Assembly: GCA_947497085.1 (NCBI GenBank)
Contig: CANMFE010000004.1
Span: 1 to 64,000, forward strand
Length of the DNA: 64,000 nucleotides
Source of the DNA: an uncultured Sphingomonadaceae bacterium
Lineage (GTDB): Bacteria; Pseudomonadota; Alphaproteobacteria; Sphingomonadales; Sphingomonadaceae
Direction of reading: 5' to 3'
Shown here: in pieces, positions 1 through 10,331 of the stretch
How the letters are laid out: every line of letters starts with the position of its first letter
Position numbering within the stretch: the stretch's first letter is position 1
The notes under the pieces: model-generated
Seen by the model: only the letters and a program-made list of their open reading frames with translations
Databases searched by the model: none
Told to the model about the DNA's origin: nothing
Program-made: the position numbers and the translations under genes

Positions 1-2
1 TT

Positions 3-314
3 GGAGAGCAAAGGCAGATAGACTGTGCTGCCAAGATCAACAACTGCCCGATGCTGGTGACCTTTGGGGACATAGATGATCCGGCGAGTGTTGCGCTGGT
101 GGACCCTGCTGATCTGGCGGCGAGCTTTGGTCCGGGTGTCAAGCTGCAATCGATCACCGCTGAAATCACCGATGACCCGGTGACAACAGGGATTGAAGAA
201 AAGCTGGGGTGGCTGCCGAACGTTTATGATGTTTTATCCAATCAAGACTTTAAGCCTGCTGGAATACCTGTCGGTGATTTCAAAGGACTTTTTAAGGCGG
301 AGGCGAAACAATGA
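3..314 (+). CDS. Small hypothetical protein, 5'-truncated by the window edge
   Basis: The reading frame is open from the first bases of the window, so the true start lies upstream; the first internal ATG is at 51. About 103 residues are visible. The sequence contains the stretches CPMLVTFGD, DPADLAASFG and DDPVTTGIEEKLGWLP, which I associate with uncharacterised proteobacterial proteins of roughly this size that usually have an N-terminal membrane anchor; the anchor would lie outside the window. The TGA stop (312-314) overlaps the ATG of the next gene (311-313), so the two are almost certainly co-translated. The pairing with a large secreted lipase-like protein suggests an accessory role (anchored chaperone, self-protection or secretion helper). 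That role is inference; I do not know the function. Confidence 0.75.
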   Translation, partial: GEQRQIDCAAKINNCPMLVTFGDIDDPASVALVDPADLAASFGPGVKLQSITAEITDDPVTTGIEEKLGWLPNVYDVLSNQDFKPAGIPVGDFKGLFKAEAKQ

Positions 315-3300
315 ATCGCGACTTATTTCTGGCTATACTTTCAATGGATTCCTACAATCGGGGATATGATGCACGTGTAAGTGGATTGACCGAAAGTGGC
401 AGTCTTGGCCTTGCCAATATCAGGGATTTTCAGTTGGGAGAGCAGGAGGGCTGGCAATCAGTCGGCTTCTACGCCCTTGCCTATGATGTTGGCAATGTGG
501 CGGGTTTTAGCGCGGGTGAGCAGGTGATTTCATATCGTGGGACCAATTTCAATCTGGGCGATTCTGCTGCTGAGTTTTTCAGCTCGCCTTTATGGCAGGA
601 TGTTCTGAATGGCTGGACAGTCGGTCTTGGTAATCCGGGAGGGCAAGCTGCCCTTGCACTCGATTTTTATAATGCCGTCAATGCTGAAGGTGTCGACCCC
701 AGAGCTGCGAATATTACGACAACAGGACATTCGCTGGGTGGCGGCCTAGCCGGTCTGACCGCGTATGTTTATAACCAGACAGCAATCCTGTTCGATCATA
801 TGCCCTATGGTCCGGTTTCTGTGAATTTACGGGATTTGGCCATAAGTGACGAGGAAACGCGGCTGCGCTATTATGGCGGTGCTGAGGTTTGGGCGCTTTC
901 AGACAATGGCATAAACGCATTTTCCACGGAGTATGAGGTTCTATCATTCCTGCGTGCCAATGCGATTAGCGGCGCATCTACACCGCTTCCGGCATATGCC
1001 GGGCCTGACCTTACTGAGGTCGACCTTCATTCCATGGCATTGCTTGTAAACCTGATGTGGGCTGAAGATAATGTAGGAAATGCCTGGACTTCTGCGGGTA
1101 CCTCGCTCTGGGATGCTTATTTTTCCAAGGATACGGCCGACAGCCTGATTGGTATTGAGACGCGCATAGGGCCTTTAGGTGATGCAGTTTCCACCATGCA
1201 GGCCGCCATTGCCTATTCCGCGCTGGAGGAAGGCGAGATGCCGTTTGGCAATGTCGGTATCCGCGCGATGTTTGATGATGCCGCCGACCTTGCGTCATTG
1301 ATAAATGGCGGCGGGTCATGGTCGCGGCTGGATGCAAACTGGAAAGACCTGCTGGGCAAATTTGCGGTGCGTTATGCAGGCGTAGCTGCCCTTGCCGATT
1401 CCACCGTCGCAGACCTTGCCGCGGCAGAAGCCAATGCGTTCAGCCGCCTGAAAGGCGGTATTTTCACGAATGATGCAAACGCCTTTACACTATGGACATC
1501 GGAAGAACGCTGGACTTTCTCACCGGATGACAATGCCTATCATGCGATTCACAATATTGCCGCACCGCTGTTTGATGAGGCGATGAAGGATCTTGGCTTT
1601 CGCAACAATCCTTTTCACGATGCGGGCGATATGCGCCGCTGGTATTTCGATGCGCCCTCTCACGATGCGACCACAGGCCTTGCCAATGCCATCAGGTCCG
1701 AATTGGGCATTGTGGAGGGGGAAGGGCAGTCAACCGATTATATCAAGGCCTTCACCATATTGGCCGATGGCAACAGCAATGTCACCGCGCAGGAAATCCC
1801 GCTCGGTGAAGCAGGTAGGGTCGTGGTTTATGGCAGTGACGGCGACAATATTATCAGCGGATCGGGCAATAATAATATTATTCTGGGCGGTGATGGCAAG
1901 GATAAGATCTTTGGCGGTGGGGGCAGCAACCTGCTTATCGGCGGTGATGGAGAAGATACCGTCACGGCGTTTGGCAATGCGTCTGACGCAATATATTCCC
2001 ATGACATCCTCATAATCGGTGATGAAGTGGATGATGGTGCAAATGGAGCTTATACAGGCGATACGCTAAGAACAGGTTCTCCCGAGCAACCGGGCAGTGC
2101 CGAAATATTCCAGTTTGAGATAGCAAATCTGGGCACCGGGCAGGACCGACTCGATATCGTGTCATTTGAAAATAGCGGCAATGACTGGTCCTATATTGAT
2201 TTGGGTACGGATACGGAACAAAGCCCGTTTCGGGAAAATGACAGAGTCAATGCGATGCAGAGCGACGAGGCGGTAACAATAGACCTGCGTTTGGCCAGTG
2301 CGCCGCTCAGCAATGCCGGTTCGGGCACGATTACAGGCAATACAAGCGGCCGTAGTATCGGCGTTCGCGGTGCGGAATCCGCTGTCGGTTCCGAATTTGA
2401 TGATACGTTATATGCCATAGAGTCTGATTACCTTTCGCCCGGTTCCAACCTGATGGGCTTTGACGGTAATGATGTCATTGTCGGCGGTAATGGTGCGGAT
2501 CACCTCAATGGCGGCGAGGGCGACGATTCCATAACGGTGGGACAGGGGGATGTCGCCGTTGGTGGTGCAGGTGCAGATACGTTCTTCCTATCTGCGGATG
2601 CTTTTTCAGATAATGGTTTGCTAAACAATGTCTTTCTGACGGATTTCAATCCGGATGAGGATCAACTTGTTGTCGACGGCATCGCATATAATGGGCAGCA
2701 AAAAGTGTCCATTGGTATGGGACAACGGCCTGACTATGAGATTGAGCACCCAATTATATTTAAAACAGTTAGTTCAACAAGCAGTTGGGGGCTGTCTGCT
2801 CTGGACCCGTTTATATCTGACGTACAGGTCGGCACAATACCTTCGGCCAAGCCATTTGCGGACGGGAAATATCGCGACACGATTGTAACGGAAGTCACAA
2901 ATCCCAATGATGGGACCGCGGCGCTGCGCCTGACTTTTGTTGATATTGATATCACATGGAAGACAATAAGTGTTCCTATCGGTGTCGGCGGAATTTCAAT
3001 TGTATCAGACGGGAATGGAGGGCTGGTTGGCACAGCGCTAAACGGCGGAGCGGTTATTACCGAATCTGTGCAGGTGAACCGGTTGCTGCATGTATATCTG
3101 GCAGGCGATTCCAGTACGTATGACAGTTTTTTCCAGCATGAATATCAAAATAGCCATCCCGAGCACGGCTTTTCAACACATGGGGAGACAGGCATAGATT
3201 TAACCGTAGAAGTCCCCATGACTTACGGTTTCAACTATGATTTGACGGACACAGTATCGAAATCTGGCGCAGAAGCCGATTCGAGAAACATTGATAGCGT

Positions 3301-6300
3301 ACACGCGTTTAACGATTCTGCAGCAGGTCAATCCTATGCCGATATCTCCTCTGGACTTGGTGGACCAATCACATATCCGGATTATCCAGTTGGATCATTT
3401 GTCAATTATAATAGCGGTGTTTCCATAGGCTTGCCTTTCTTTACGGATGATTTTGCATTTGTCGCAAATGAGCAGGAGTTTGCCGCACTTAATATCAGCG
3501 CAGCTGACATTACGGCATTTGGTAAGTCTGCCAGCCTGAACAGATTGGGGATAATTCCCGATGGAGCCGGTGTAGATGGAGGGGGCTTGCAAGGGCCTGG
3601 CATTGGCAGCAACGTTAACGGACAATTCGGAAGGTCGAGAAGCACATCACTCTCTGGTTCATCGGGATCAGATCTGCTTTGGGCTAGCGCGCAAAATGAT
3701 ATTCTCGACCTTACCAATGCAATTGCCGCCAGTGCGCCAAATGGGCTTGATATTGCGATCGGTGGCGGCGGTGATGATGAATACAGGATTGACGCCAGTT
3801 CCAGTCGCACCATCCTTAACGAAGCATTCGGGACAGATACCTTGGGTGGAGGCAATGACAGGATCGTAGCTCTATTCGATTCAACCAGCGTCACAGTCAC
3901 GAATTCTTTTGACAGCAATAATCTGCGCCTGGTTGTTGAGTCAGCACCCCAGGGAACGCCCGTATTCAGTGAAATCGAACTGGTGGGGCAATTAGGCAGC
4001 GACCAGTCTCGCTGGATCGAAACAATTGAGTTTGCCAATGGTGTCACATGGACACGCAATGACCTGCTTGCTCAGGTTACCGCGTCATCCTATCTTTCTG
4101 CGACGAATATAGCCGATATTATCATCAACGAAGACTCGTCATCGATTGTGAATATCGCGGATAGTTTTGCCGATAGTCTGAACCGGGAAATCGAATATGA
4201 AGCGAAGCTTGCCGATGGCAACCCGCTTCCTGACTGGGCATCACTTGATAACGGCATCCTCAATTTCACACCTCCGAAAGATTACAACGGGTCGCTGGAC
4301 GTTACTGTCTCGGCCAAGGCAGGCGGAGATAGTGCAAGTACAAACTTTCTGTTCGATGTCACGCCTGTAAATGATGTACCCGAACGGATATTTGCGCTTG
4401 ACGATTTGACGGTGACTGGCGGTGAAGCCATCAGCTTTACCATCCCGGCAGATACATTCATGGACATTGACGGGGATGCGCTTTCGTTTACCGCAACACT
4501 TGAGGATGGAAGCGCTCTGCCCACATGGCTGTCTTTTGATGGCGTAAGCTTTACAGGGACCGCTCCAGCGGACTTTGCCGAGCCTGTGGCCATCAAGGTT
4601 ACAGCCAGCGACGGCAATGCTACAGCCGATGATACATTTGCATTCATTCCCGTTGGAGAGGCGCCTGTCGTACTGCCTAACCTGCAAACGATAGACATCG
4701 CCAATTACGGCGCCAATGCAGTGAATCTGGATGACTGGCCGGATCTGCCAGAAATAGGTCGTGGAGCGTCTCTGGTTGATGACAGTTGGCCACGTAATCT
4801 GGATACGCCTCCGGCAGCAAAAGAGCCTGTCCCGGGCTGGGTCAGCTGGGTATTTGACGAAACGGAATGGACAATTACTGAAGGTCCGTACGGGGAGGAT
4901 ATTGTATCGCTGAAGGCAGGCCAAACTGACGCTGACAATAATGGTGGCGGTGCGATCAGCAACACATTTGCCGTGGAAGGCGGCAAGGCCTATGAATATG
5001 TCTATTACTTCAAACGCGATGTTGCGGCAAATCAGGGTCTGCGCCTTGGCTTTGCTTATGGCACAGTGAATAATCATCAGGTTATTGATAATCATACAGG
5101 AAATTCCACGCCCTATCCATATTTTCTGAGCGCCGACGACGCTGAGCTTGATGCCGCATTGACTGGTGATAAGTGGTATAAGGCAGTGGGATATGTTCTG
5201 CCGGAAGGTTCGGAAAACGCCACGCTGGGAAGCTATGGCGGGGTTTATGATACTGAAACCGGAGAGAAAGTTATGGACATGCGTTCTTTCCGATGGATTG
5301 ACGGCTATACGCTGGGAACATCGAATATCAGCCAGTCTGCCAGCTATGGCACTTTGGGCTTACACACCCATTTCCATAGCCCGTCAGTTACCGAAATTGA
5401 CGAACTTGTCATCATGCGTGACGGAGACAAGCTTGATACATATTCAGACGCCTTGGCATTCCAAGGCATCAAAGTTGACGGGTTTTGGAACTATGCAGAT
5501 TATGCTGTCGATAATGAGGCACGCTGGGCCAACGTCGTCGGCCCTGATGGCACGCCCATAACCGTAGTGGAGGCAGGGCAGTTTAATGATGGTGCCAATG
5601 GTGGCGGCAACAGAACGAACAGGGTTTATGTGGATCCGACCAAAGTCTATAAATACACACAGTTTTTCAGGAAATCCGACTTGAACAAGCATAATGTCTA
5701 TTTTGCGATGTTGGCAACCAGTAGCAATGGCGTTCCTGCGAAACAGTTGTTGACTGACGGTTCGGATCGTGCGTGGGGGACATTCCTTTACCAAAACCCA
5801 GCAACACAGCAGGCAAGTTTTGAGGAGGATAAATGGTACAAACTGGTTGGCTATATCCTTCCCGACGGCACCGCTCTGACCGATGCAAGCTATGGCGGTG
5901 TTTACGATGCCCAAACGGGCGCAAAAGTGGTAGGAGTGAATGTTCCGGCGTATAAATGGAATGCAGAGGCACAGGATATACAGGCCTATGGTCGTTTCCA
6001 GACAATCCACGATACGCTTAATCATGGCTGGTCAACTTATTTCGGCAAGCCCGAAATTACCGCTTTGGATATGGGCGACCTTGCCGCCGACAATGCAGAC
6101 CCGTTTGGCCTGACGCAAAATGACCGTGGCATTGGGCAATCGATAGATATTGCATCCATGGTAACAGACAGTGACGGGGATATTACAGGCTATGCACTAG
6201 ACCCTGATGGCCTTCCTGCAAAAGGCACGGTAAATATAGACGCGGTTACCGGTATGGCAGAATACTTGCCGTATAAGGATGCCCTGGGCAGTGACAGTTT

Positions 6301-7060
6301 CTCTGTATTGGTGACTGATGCAACTGGTAACCAGGTTGCGGTACCAGTGGACATCAACCTGTACATACCGAATGTTAATCAGGCGCCCAACATTCCAGAG
6401 GACGGCTTCATGATTGTCATTGATGAAAACAGCGCCTCTGGGGTTATCGCCGGTACAATTACTACGACAGACCCTGATGGCGATACGAATATTGACTATA
6501 GCTTTGCTGGCTCTTTAGTCACGCAGGTAAACGGAAAATATGTGACTTATTCACATGATGGCCGCTTCCATATGGAGCGAGATACTGGCAATGTTATCTT
6601 TAATGGTGGCAGGCTCGATTATGAGTTTGGCGACACATCTTTTGCTTACGATGTAAAGGTGGCGGATAAAAATACTGGTTGGGATTCCCGTTTCTCAAAT
6701 GGTTTGCTTGTGATTTCTGTGAACGATCTGGCGGATAGCCAACAACAATCTTCAGCAAAAGTATCAACAGAAGAAGTTGTCGGCATGCATGTCGATATAC
6801 GGGATTTGAATAATCAGATCGATTTACTTTCCAGCTATCGATCAGATATCACAGTGCAACAAACCTTGCATGAAAGTATTGAAAATGAATTTCGATTGCT
6901 GGAGCATTCATCCATGATACCAAATCATTTGGTCTCAGACATTAAACGTTTATTGCTGATGCGGCAGGCTATAGCAGGGTTCGCTGTTAACCAAGGCAAA
7001 GAAGGTCTGGATTTACGTGATAATAGACAGCTCTATTCTGTCGATTATTTCGTTGCTTGA
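311..7060 (+). CDS. Giant multidomain lipase-like RTX protein, probable type I secretion substrate
   Basis: This 2249-residue protein starts with a lipase class 3-like alpha/beta hydrolase region of about 480 residues; the nucleophile elbow GHSLGGG places the likely catalytic serine at 141. Glycine/aspartate-rich RTX calcium-binding repeats follow at about 505-560 and 713-793, with a weaker block near 1114-1163. Two cadherin-like (dystroglycan-type) domains lie at about 1294-1450. Two copies of a ~200-residue module follow at about 1510-1710 and 1719-1925, sharing motifs such as DKWYK..GY.LP and SYGGVYD. More cadherin-like sequence covers about 1927-2140. There is no N-terminal signal peptide and the C-terminus ends in DYFVA, both typical of type I secreted RTX proteins. 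No HlyB/HlyD/TolC genes are visible in the window. It is translationally coupled to the upstream small gene. Lipase substrate specificity cannot be read from the sequence. Confidence 0.88.
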   Translation: MNRDLFLAILSMDSYNRGYDARVSGLTESGSLGLANIRDFQLGEQEGWQSVGFYALAYDVGNVAGFSAGEQVISYRGTNFNLGDSAAEFFSSPLWQDVLNGWTVGLGNPGGQAALALDFYNAVNAEGVDPRAANITTTGHSLGGGLAGLTAYVYNQTAILFDHMPYGPVSVNLRDLAISDEETRLRYYGGAEVWALSDNGINAFSTEYEVLSFLRANAISGASTPLPAYAGPDLTEVDLHSMALLVNLMWAEDNVGNAWTSAGTSLWDAYFSKDTADSLIGIETRIGPLGDAVSTMQAAIAYSALEEGEMPFGNVGIRAMFDDAADLASLINGGGSWSRLDANWKDLLGKFAVRYAGVAALADSTVADLAAAEANAFSRLKGGIFTNDANAFTLWTSEERWTFSPDDNAYHAIHNIAAPLFDEAMKDLGFRNNPFHDAGDMRRWYFDAPSHDATTGLANAIRSELGIVEGEGQSTDYIKAFTILADGNSNVTAQEIPLGEAGRVVVYGSDGDNIISGSGNNNIILGGDGKDKIFGGGGSNLLIGGDGEDTVTAFGNASDAIYSHDILIIGDEVDDGANGAYTGDTLRTGSPEQPGSAEIFQFEIANLGTGQDRLDIVSFENSGNDWSYIDLGTDTEQSPFRENDRVNAMQSDEAVTIDLRLASAPLSNAGSGTITGNTSGRSIGVRGAESAVGSEFDDTLYAIESDYLSPGSNLMGFDGNDVIVGGNGADHLNGGEGDDSITVGQGDVAVGGAGADTFFLSADAFSDNGLLNNVFLTDFNPDEDQLVVDGIAYNGQQKVSIGMGQRPDYEIEHPIIFKTVSSTSSWGLSALDPFISDVQVGTIPSAKPFADGKYRDTIVTEVTNPNDGTAALRLTFVDIDITWKTISVPIGVGGISIVSDGNGGLVGTALNGGAVITESVQVNRLLHVYLAGDSSTYDSFFQHEYQNSHPEHGFSTHGETGIDLTVEVPMTYGFNYDLTDTVSKSGAEADSRNIDSVHAFNDSAAGQSYADISSGLGGPITYPDYPVGSFVNYNSGVSIGLPFFTDDFAFVANEQEFAALNISAADITAFGKSASLNRLGIIPDGAGVDGGGLQGPGIGSNVNGQFGRSRSTSLSGSSGSDLLWASAQNDILDLTNAIAASAPNGLDIAIGGGGDDEYRIDASSSRTILNEAFGTDTLGGGNDRIVALFDSTSVTVTNSFDSNNLRLVVESAPQGTPVFSEIELVGQLGSDQSRWIETIEFANGVTWTRNDLLAQVTASSYLSATNIADIIINEDSSSIVNIADSFADSLNREIEYEAKLADGNPLPDWASLDNGILNFTPPKDYNGSLDVTVSAKAGGDSASTNFLFDVTPVNDVPERIFALDDLTVTGGEAISFTIPADTFMDIDGDALSFTATLEDGSALPTWLSFDGVSFTGTAPADFAEPVAIKVTASDGNATADDTFAFIPVGEAPVVLPNLQTIDIANYGANAVNLDDWPDLPEIGRGASLVDDSWPRNLDTPPAAKEPVPGWVSWVFDETEWTITEGPYGEDIVSLKAGQTDADNNGGGAISNTFAVEGGKAYEYVYYFKRDVAANQGLRLGFAYGTVNNHQVIDNHTGNSTPYPYFLSADDAELDAALTGDKWYKAVGYVLPEGSENATLGSYGGVYDTETGEKVMDMRSFRWIDGYTLGTSNISQSASYGTLGLHTHFHSPSVTEIDELVIMRDGDKLDTYSDALAFQGIKVDGFWNYADYAVDNEARWANVVGPDGTPITVVEAGQFNDGANGGGNRTNRVYVDPTKVYKYTQFFRKSDLNKHNVYFAMLATSSNGVPAKQLLTDGSDRAWGTFLYQNPATQQASFEEDKWYKLVGYILPDGTALTDASYGGVYDAQTGAKVVGVNVPAYKWNAEAQDIQAYGRFQTIHDTLNHGWSTYFGKPEITALDMGDLAADNADPFGLTQNDRGIGQSIDIASMVTDSDGDITGYALDPDGLPAKGTVNIDAVTGMAEYLPYKDALGSDSFSVLVTDATGNQVAVPVDINLYIPNVNQAPNIPEDGFMIVIDENSASGVIAGTITTTDPDGDTNIDYSFAGSLVTQVNGKYVTYSHDGRFHMERDTGNVIFNGGRLDYEFGDTSFAYDVKVADKNTGWDSRFSNGLLVISVNDLADSQQQSSAKVSTEEVVGMHVDIRDLNNQIDLLSSYRSDITVQQTLHESIENEFRLLEHSSMIPNHLVSDIKRLLLMRQAIAGFAVNQGKEGLDLRDNRQLYSVDYFVA

Positions 7061-7257
7061 ACCTAAACGTAAAACGTATGGCCTCCTCTGGCGCGTTAAC
7101 AGTCTGCTCAATAATATCCCGGCGACATAGTTTACTGGTAACGACAAAACGTAAGGTCATCTCCATATTTTACTTTCCGCATCCTTGGTGAGTTGCAATT
7201 TGCAACGATGTAAGTAAGCTGTCCTTTGCAAACCAAAATAGCGCAAAAGCAGATGGA

Positions 7258-8781
7258 ATGGTTATGGGACAGGAACAGGCGGCAGATTATATTGATGTGC
7301 TGATTGTCGGTGCAGGAATTTCCGGCATCGGTATGGCGGCGCACCTGCGCAAATTTTGCCCGGGCAAGAGTTTCACCATGCTGGAACGGCGTGATAATCC
7401 GGGCGGGACGTGGGACCTTTTTAGATATCCTGGTATCCGCAGTGACAGTGACATGCACACGCTGGGCTATAATTTCAAACCGTGGACAGAGCGCAAAGCC
7501 ATTGCCGATGGTCCGTCCATATTGAAATATCTCCACGAAACCATCGTTGAATATGATCTGCAGGACCATATCCGTTTTGGCCATGAAGTGCTGTCCGCAA
7601 GCTGGTCGAGCGCCGATGCATGCTGGACAGTCACTGCGCGGCGAACAGATGGTAGCGAAACACAGCTTAAAGCGGGTTTCCTGTTTATGGGTTCCGGCTA
7701 TTATAATTATGATGAGCCCTATGATCCTGTTTTCGAAGGAAAAGAGGATTTCAAGGGACAGATTGTACATCCGCAATTCTGGCCCAAAGATATGGACTAT
7801 ACGGGTAAGAAAGTGGTGGTGATCGGCAGCGGCGCGACCGCAGTTACGATAGTGCCCAGCATGGCGGATAAAGCCGGGCATGTTACTATGTTGCAGCGTT
7901 CGCCGACCTATATGTTTGTCAGCCCGGCAAAGGACAGGCTGGCCAATTTCATGCGCAGGATTTTACCTGATGCATGGGCATATCGGTTCACGCGTTTCAA
8001 AAATGTCCGGCTACAGAATTTCATGTTTAAACTCGCGCGCCGTAAGCCGGAATGGATGAAGAGGCGCTTGCTCAAGAATATCAAGGAAAAGCTTACAAAC
8101 GAACGTGACATGGTGCATTTCAAACCGCGCTATAATCCATGGGAACAGCGTTTGTGTCTGGTGCCGGACAATGATTTTTTTGAAGCTCTGGCAGCGGGAA
8201 AGGCATCGGTTGTCACGGATCATATTAAGCGGTTCGATGCGACGGGAATCGCACTGGAATCCGGCGGTCATGTTGATGCGGACATTATTGTTACTGCAAC
8301 AGGGCTGAAGCTTGCCGTGGCGGGCAAGGTGGATTTCACGGTTGATGGCAAATCCGTCAATTTCCATGATCATTTCTATTACAAAGGGTGCATGTTTTCC
8401 AATGTGCCGAATATGGTCATCGTGTTCGGATATCTGAATGCCTCCTGGACGCTGAAAGCCGATATAGTTTCGGAATATACCACGCGTTTGTTGAATCATA
8501 TGGACGCTACAGGCGCAAAAATTGCCAACCCTTATCTGGCGAATCCTGCTGCTATGGAAGAGGAAGAGGTTTTTGATTTTTCTTCCGGCTATATTCAGCG
8601 CTCTTTGGACGAACTCCCAAAGTCTGGCACCGAGCTTCCATGGCGGCTCAACCAGGATTATCTGGAAGACCGCAAGATATTGCGCTTTGGCCCATTGGAA
8701 GACGGTGTCATGCATTTTGGTAAGGCAGGTAAACCGGTGCCGTCAGGCGATAATGCCAGAATATTGGAAGCTGCCGAATAA
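7258..8781 (+). CDS. ethA: EthA-like flavin monooxygenase (type I Baeyer-Villiger family)
   Basis: This 507-residue protein is probably an FAD- and NADPH-dependent monooxygenase that inserts oxygen next to carbonyls or oxidises sulphur/nitrogen groups. An FAD-binding Rossmann motif GAGISG is at residues 18-23. The type I Baeyer-Villiger fingerprint FxGxxxHxxxW is seen as FKGQIVHPQFWP near 165-176. A second nucleotide-binding motif GSGATA follows. The stretches WDLFRYPGIRSDSDM and NASWTLKADIVSE closely resemble mycobacterial EthA, which is about 490 residues long. The start could be the ATG at 7258 or the one two codons later at 7264. It stands alone, with gaps on both sides, so the natural substrate is not indicated. 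The symbol denotes family resemblance, not proven orthology. Confidence 0.9.
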   Translation: MVMGQEQAADYIDVLIVGAGISGIGMAAHLRKFCPGKSFTMLERRDNPGGTWDLFRYPGIRSDSDMHTLGYNFKPWTERKAIADGPSILKYLHETIVEYDLQDHIRFGHEVLSASWSSADACWTVTARRTDGSETQLKAGFLFMGSGYYNYDEPYDPVFEGKEDFKGQIVHPQFWPKDMDYTGKKVVVIGSGATAVTIVPSMADKAGHVTMLQRSPTYMFVSPAKDRLANFMRRILPDAWAYRFTRFKNVRLQNFMFKLARRKPEWMKRRLLKNIKEKLTNERDMVHFKPRYNPWEQRLCLVPDNDFFEALAAGKASVVTDHIKRFDATGIALESGGHVDADIIVTATGLKLAVAGKVDFTVDGKSVNFHDHFYYKGCMFSNVPNMVIVFGYLNASWTLKADIVSEYTTRLLNHMDATGAKIANPYLANPAAMEEEEVFDFSSGYIQRSLDELPKSGTELPWRLNQDYLEDRKILRFGPLEDGVMHFGKAGKPVPSGDNARILEAAE

Positions 8782-8843
8782 TTCCTGCCATTAAAAGATG
8801 AAACAGGCTCGCGTGCCAGGCAATCAGCCGCTATATAGCCGGG

Positions 8844-10235
8844 ATGATAGATTTTACCGATATATTAAAAGCCGATAAGGGGCAGGATGCCCGTAATATC
8901 CATATTGTCGATAGCAACAGTTTCAAGGACTGGCTGAAGGATCAGCCGGGCCGCGTCCGCGCGATGGTGGAGGCGCAGAAATTTACGGGCAAGGCGCATG
9001 AATTTGCCATTCTGTCTGGTGACAAAGTTGACGAATGGTCTGTACTGGCGGGTGTTTCGTCCCGAAATGCACTGAAAAGCTGGTGCCTTGCCAAAGTCGC
9101 GGAAAACCTGCCTGAAGGCGCATATAGACTGGCTGAAGATATGGAAGCGGGAGACGCCATGCTTGGCTGGCTGCTCGCGCATTACAGTTTCGACCGGTAT
9201 AAAAAATCGGATAACCAGACCGGCAAAAGACAGCTGCTGGTAAGCAGCCCGGGCCGGATTGATGCGACGCTGATAGAGGCGGAGGCCACGGCGTTGGTTC
9301 GCGACCTTGTCAACACTCCTGCTGAGGACATGGGGCCGGACCAGCTGGAAAAGACCGCCAAGCGTTTGTCCAAAGATTACAAGGCCGAACTTTCAATTAT
9401 TCGCGGTGATGACCTAGAGCAGGGCTATCCCATGATCCACGCGGTCGGCCGTGCGGCCAAACGGGAGCATGCGCCGCGCCTGCTGGAACTGGAATGGGGC
9501 AATAAGAAGCATCCGCGTGTTGCCATAGTCGGCAAAGGCGTATGTTTTGACAGTGGCGGACTGGATATCAAGTCAGCGGTCGGCATGCGGCTTATGAAAA
9601 AGGATATGGGCGGTGCCGCGCACACACTGGCGCTGGCAGAAATCATTATGCGCGCGAAGCTTCCGGTGCGGTTGCACATGCTGGTACCAGCGGTCGAAAA
9701 TGCGATAGCGAGCAATGCGTTCCGTCCGGGTGATGTGCTGATAAGCCGTGCGGGACATAGCGTGGAAATTGGCAATACCGATGCAGAGGGCAGGCTGGTG
9801 CTGGGCGATGCACTTACAAAAGCGTGTGAAGCCGAGCCTGAGCTGATTATCGACTTTGCCACACTGACAGGCGCTGCGCGGGTGGCGCTGGGCCCTGACT
9901 TGCCTGCCATGTTTGCTAATAGTGATGAGCTGGCCAGCGGATTGCTGGAAGGCGGCAAGGCCGTGCATGACCCGATATGGCAAATGCCGTTATGGGATGT
10001 GTATGCGGAATATCTGTCGAGCGATATTGCTGACATCGGCAATAGCGGCGGCGGCTTTGGCGGTTCGATACAGGCAGCGCTGTTCCTGAAAAAATTCGTG
10101 AACGGGGATGCTGAGTGGGCGCATTTTGATACATTTGCATGGCGGCCGACTGCACGGCCTGGCCAGACCAAGGGCGGGGAAGCGCTGGGTCTCAGGGCCA
10201 GTTGGGCCTATTTGCAAAAGCGATACGGAAAATAG
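8844..10235 (+). CDS. Leucyl aminopeptidase family protein (peptidase M17)
   Basis: The M17 signature NTDAEGRL is present near residue 310, with the upstream metal/active-site segment GKGVCFDSGGLDIK near 230 and KKDMGGAA after it. These provide the lysine and acidic ligands for the two-metal centre of cytosolic leucyl aminopeptidases. The length (463 residues) is closer to the shorter PepB-like members than to the ~500-residue PepA. The family removes N-terminal residues from peptides in the cytoplasm. It precedes an NlpC/P60 hydrolase on the same strand with a ~96-base gap, suggesting that both may act on cell-wall or peptide turnover products. That link is inferred from context only. Confidence 0.93.
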   Translation: MIDFTDILKADKGQDARNIHIVDSNSFKDWLKDQPGRVRAMVEAQKFTGKAHEFAILSGDKVDEWSVLAGVSSRNALKSWCLAKVAENLPEGAYRLAEDMEAGDAMLGWLLAHYSFDRYKKSDNQTGKRQLLVSSPGRIDATLIEAEATALVRDLVNTPAEDMGPDQLEKTAKRLSKDYKAELSIIRGDDLEQGYPMIHAVGRAAKREHAPRLLELEWGNKKHPRVAIVGKGVCFDSGGLDIKSAVGMRLMKKDMGGAAHTLALAEIIMRAKLPVRLHMLVPAVENAIASNAFRPGDVLISRAGHSVEIGNTDAEGRLVLGDALTKACEAEPELIIDFATLTGAARVALGPDLPAMFANSDELASGLLEGGKAVHDPIWQMPLWDVYAEYLSSDIADIGNSGGGFGGSIQAALFLKKFVNGDAEWAHFDTFAWRPTARPGQTKGGEALGLRASWAYLQKRYGK

Positions 10236-10331
10236 GATTTGGGCAACAGGCTTGCAAAACCGGCTTATTTTGGACAGATGATAGAAAAGCCAGCAGAGAT
10301 AAAAGCGCGGCGGGGGATATAAATTAAGAAT

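Noticed and set aside
4241..5095. Minus-strand open frame of 284 residues inside the giant RTX gene.
   Set aside because: It is antisense to a continuous large gene, Cys/Ile-rich with no motif, and has no promoter or ribosome binding site.
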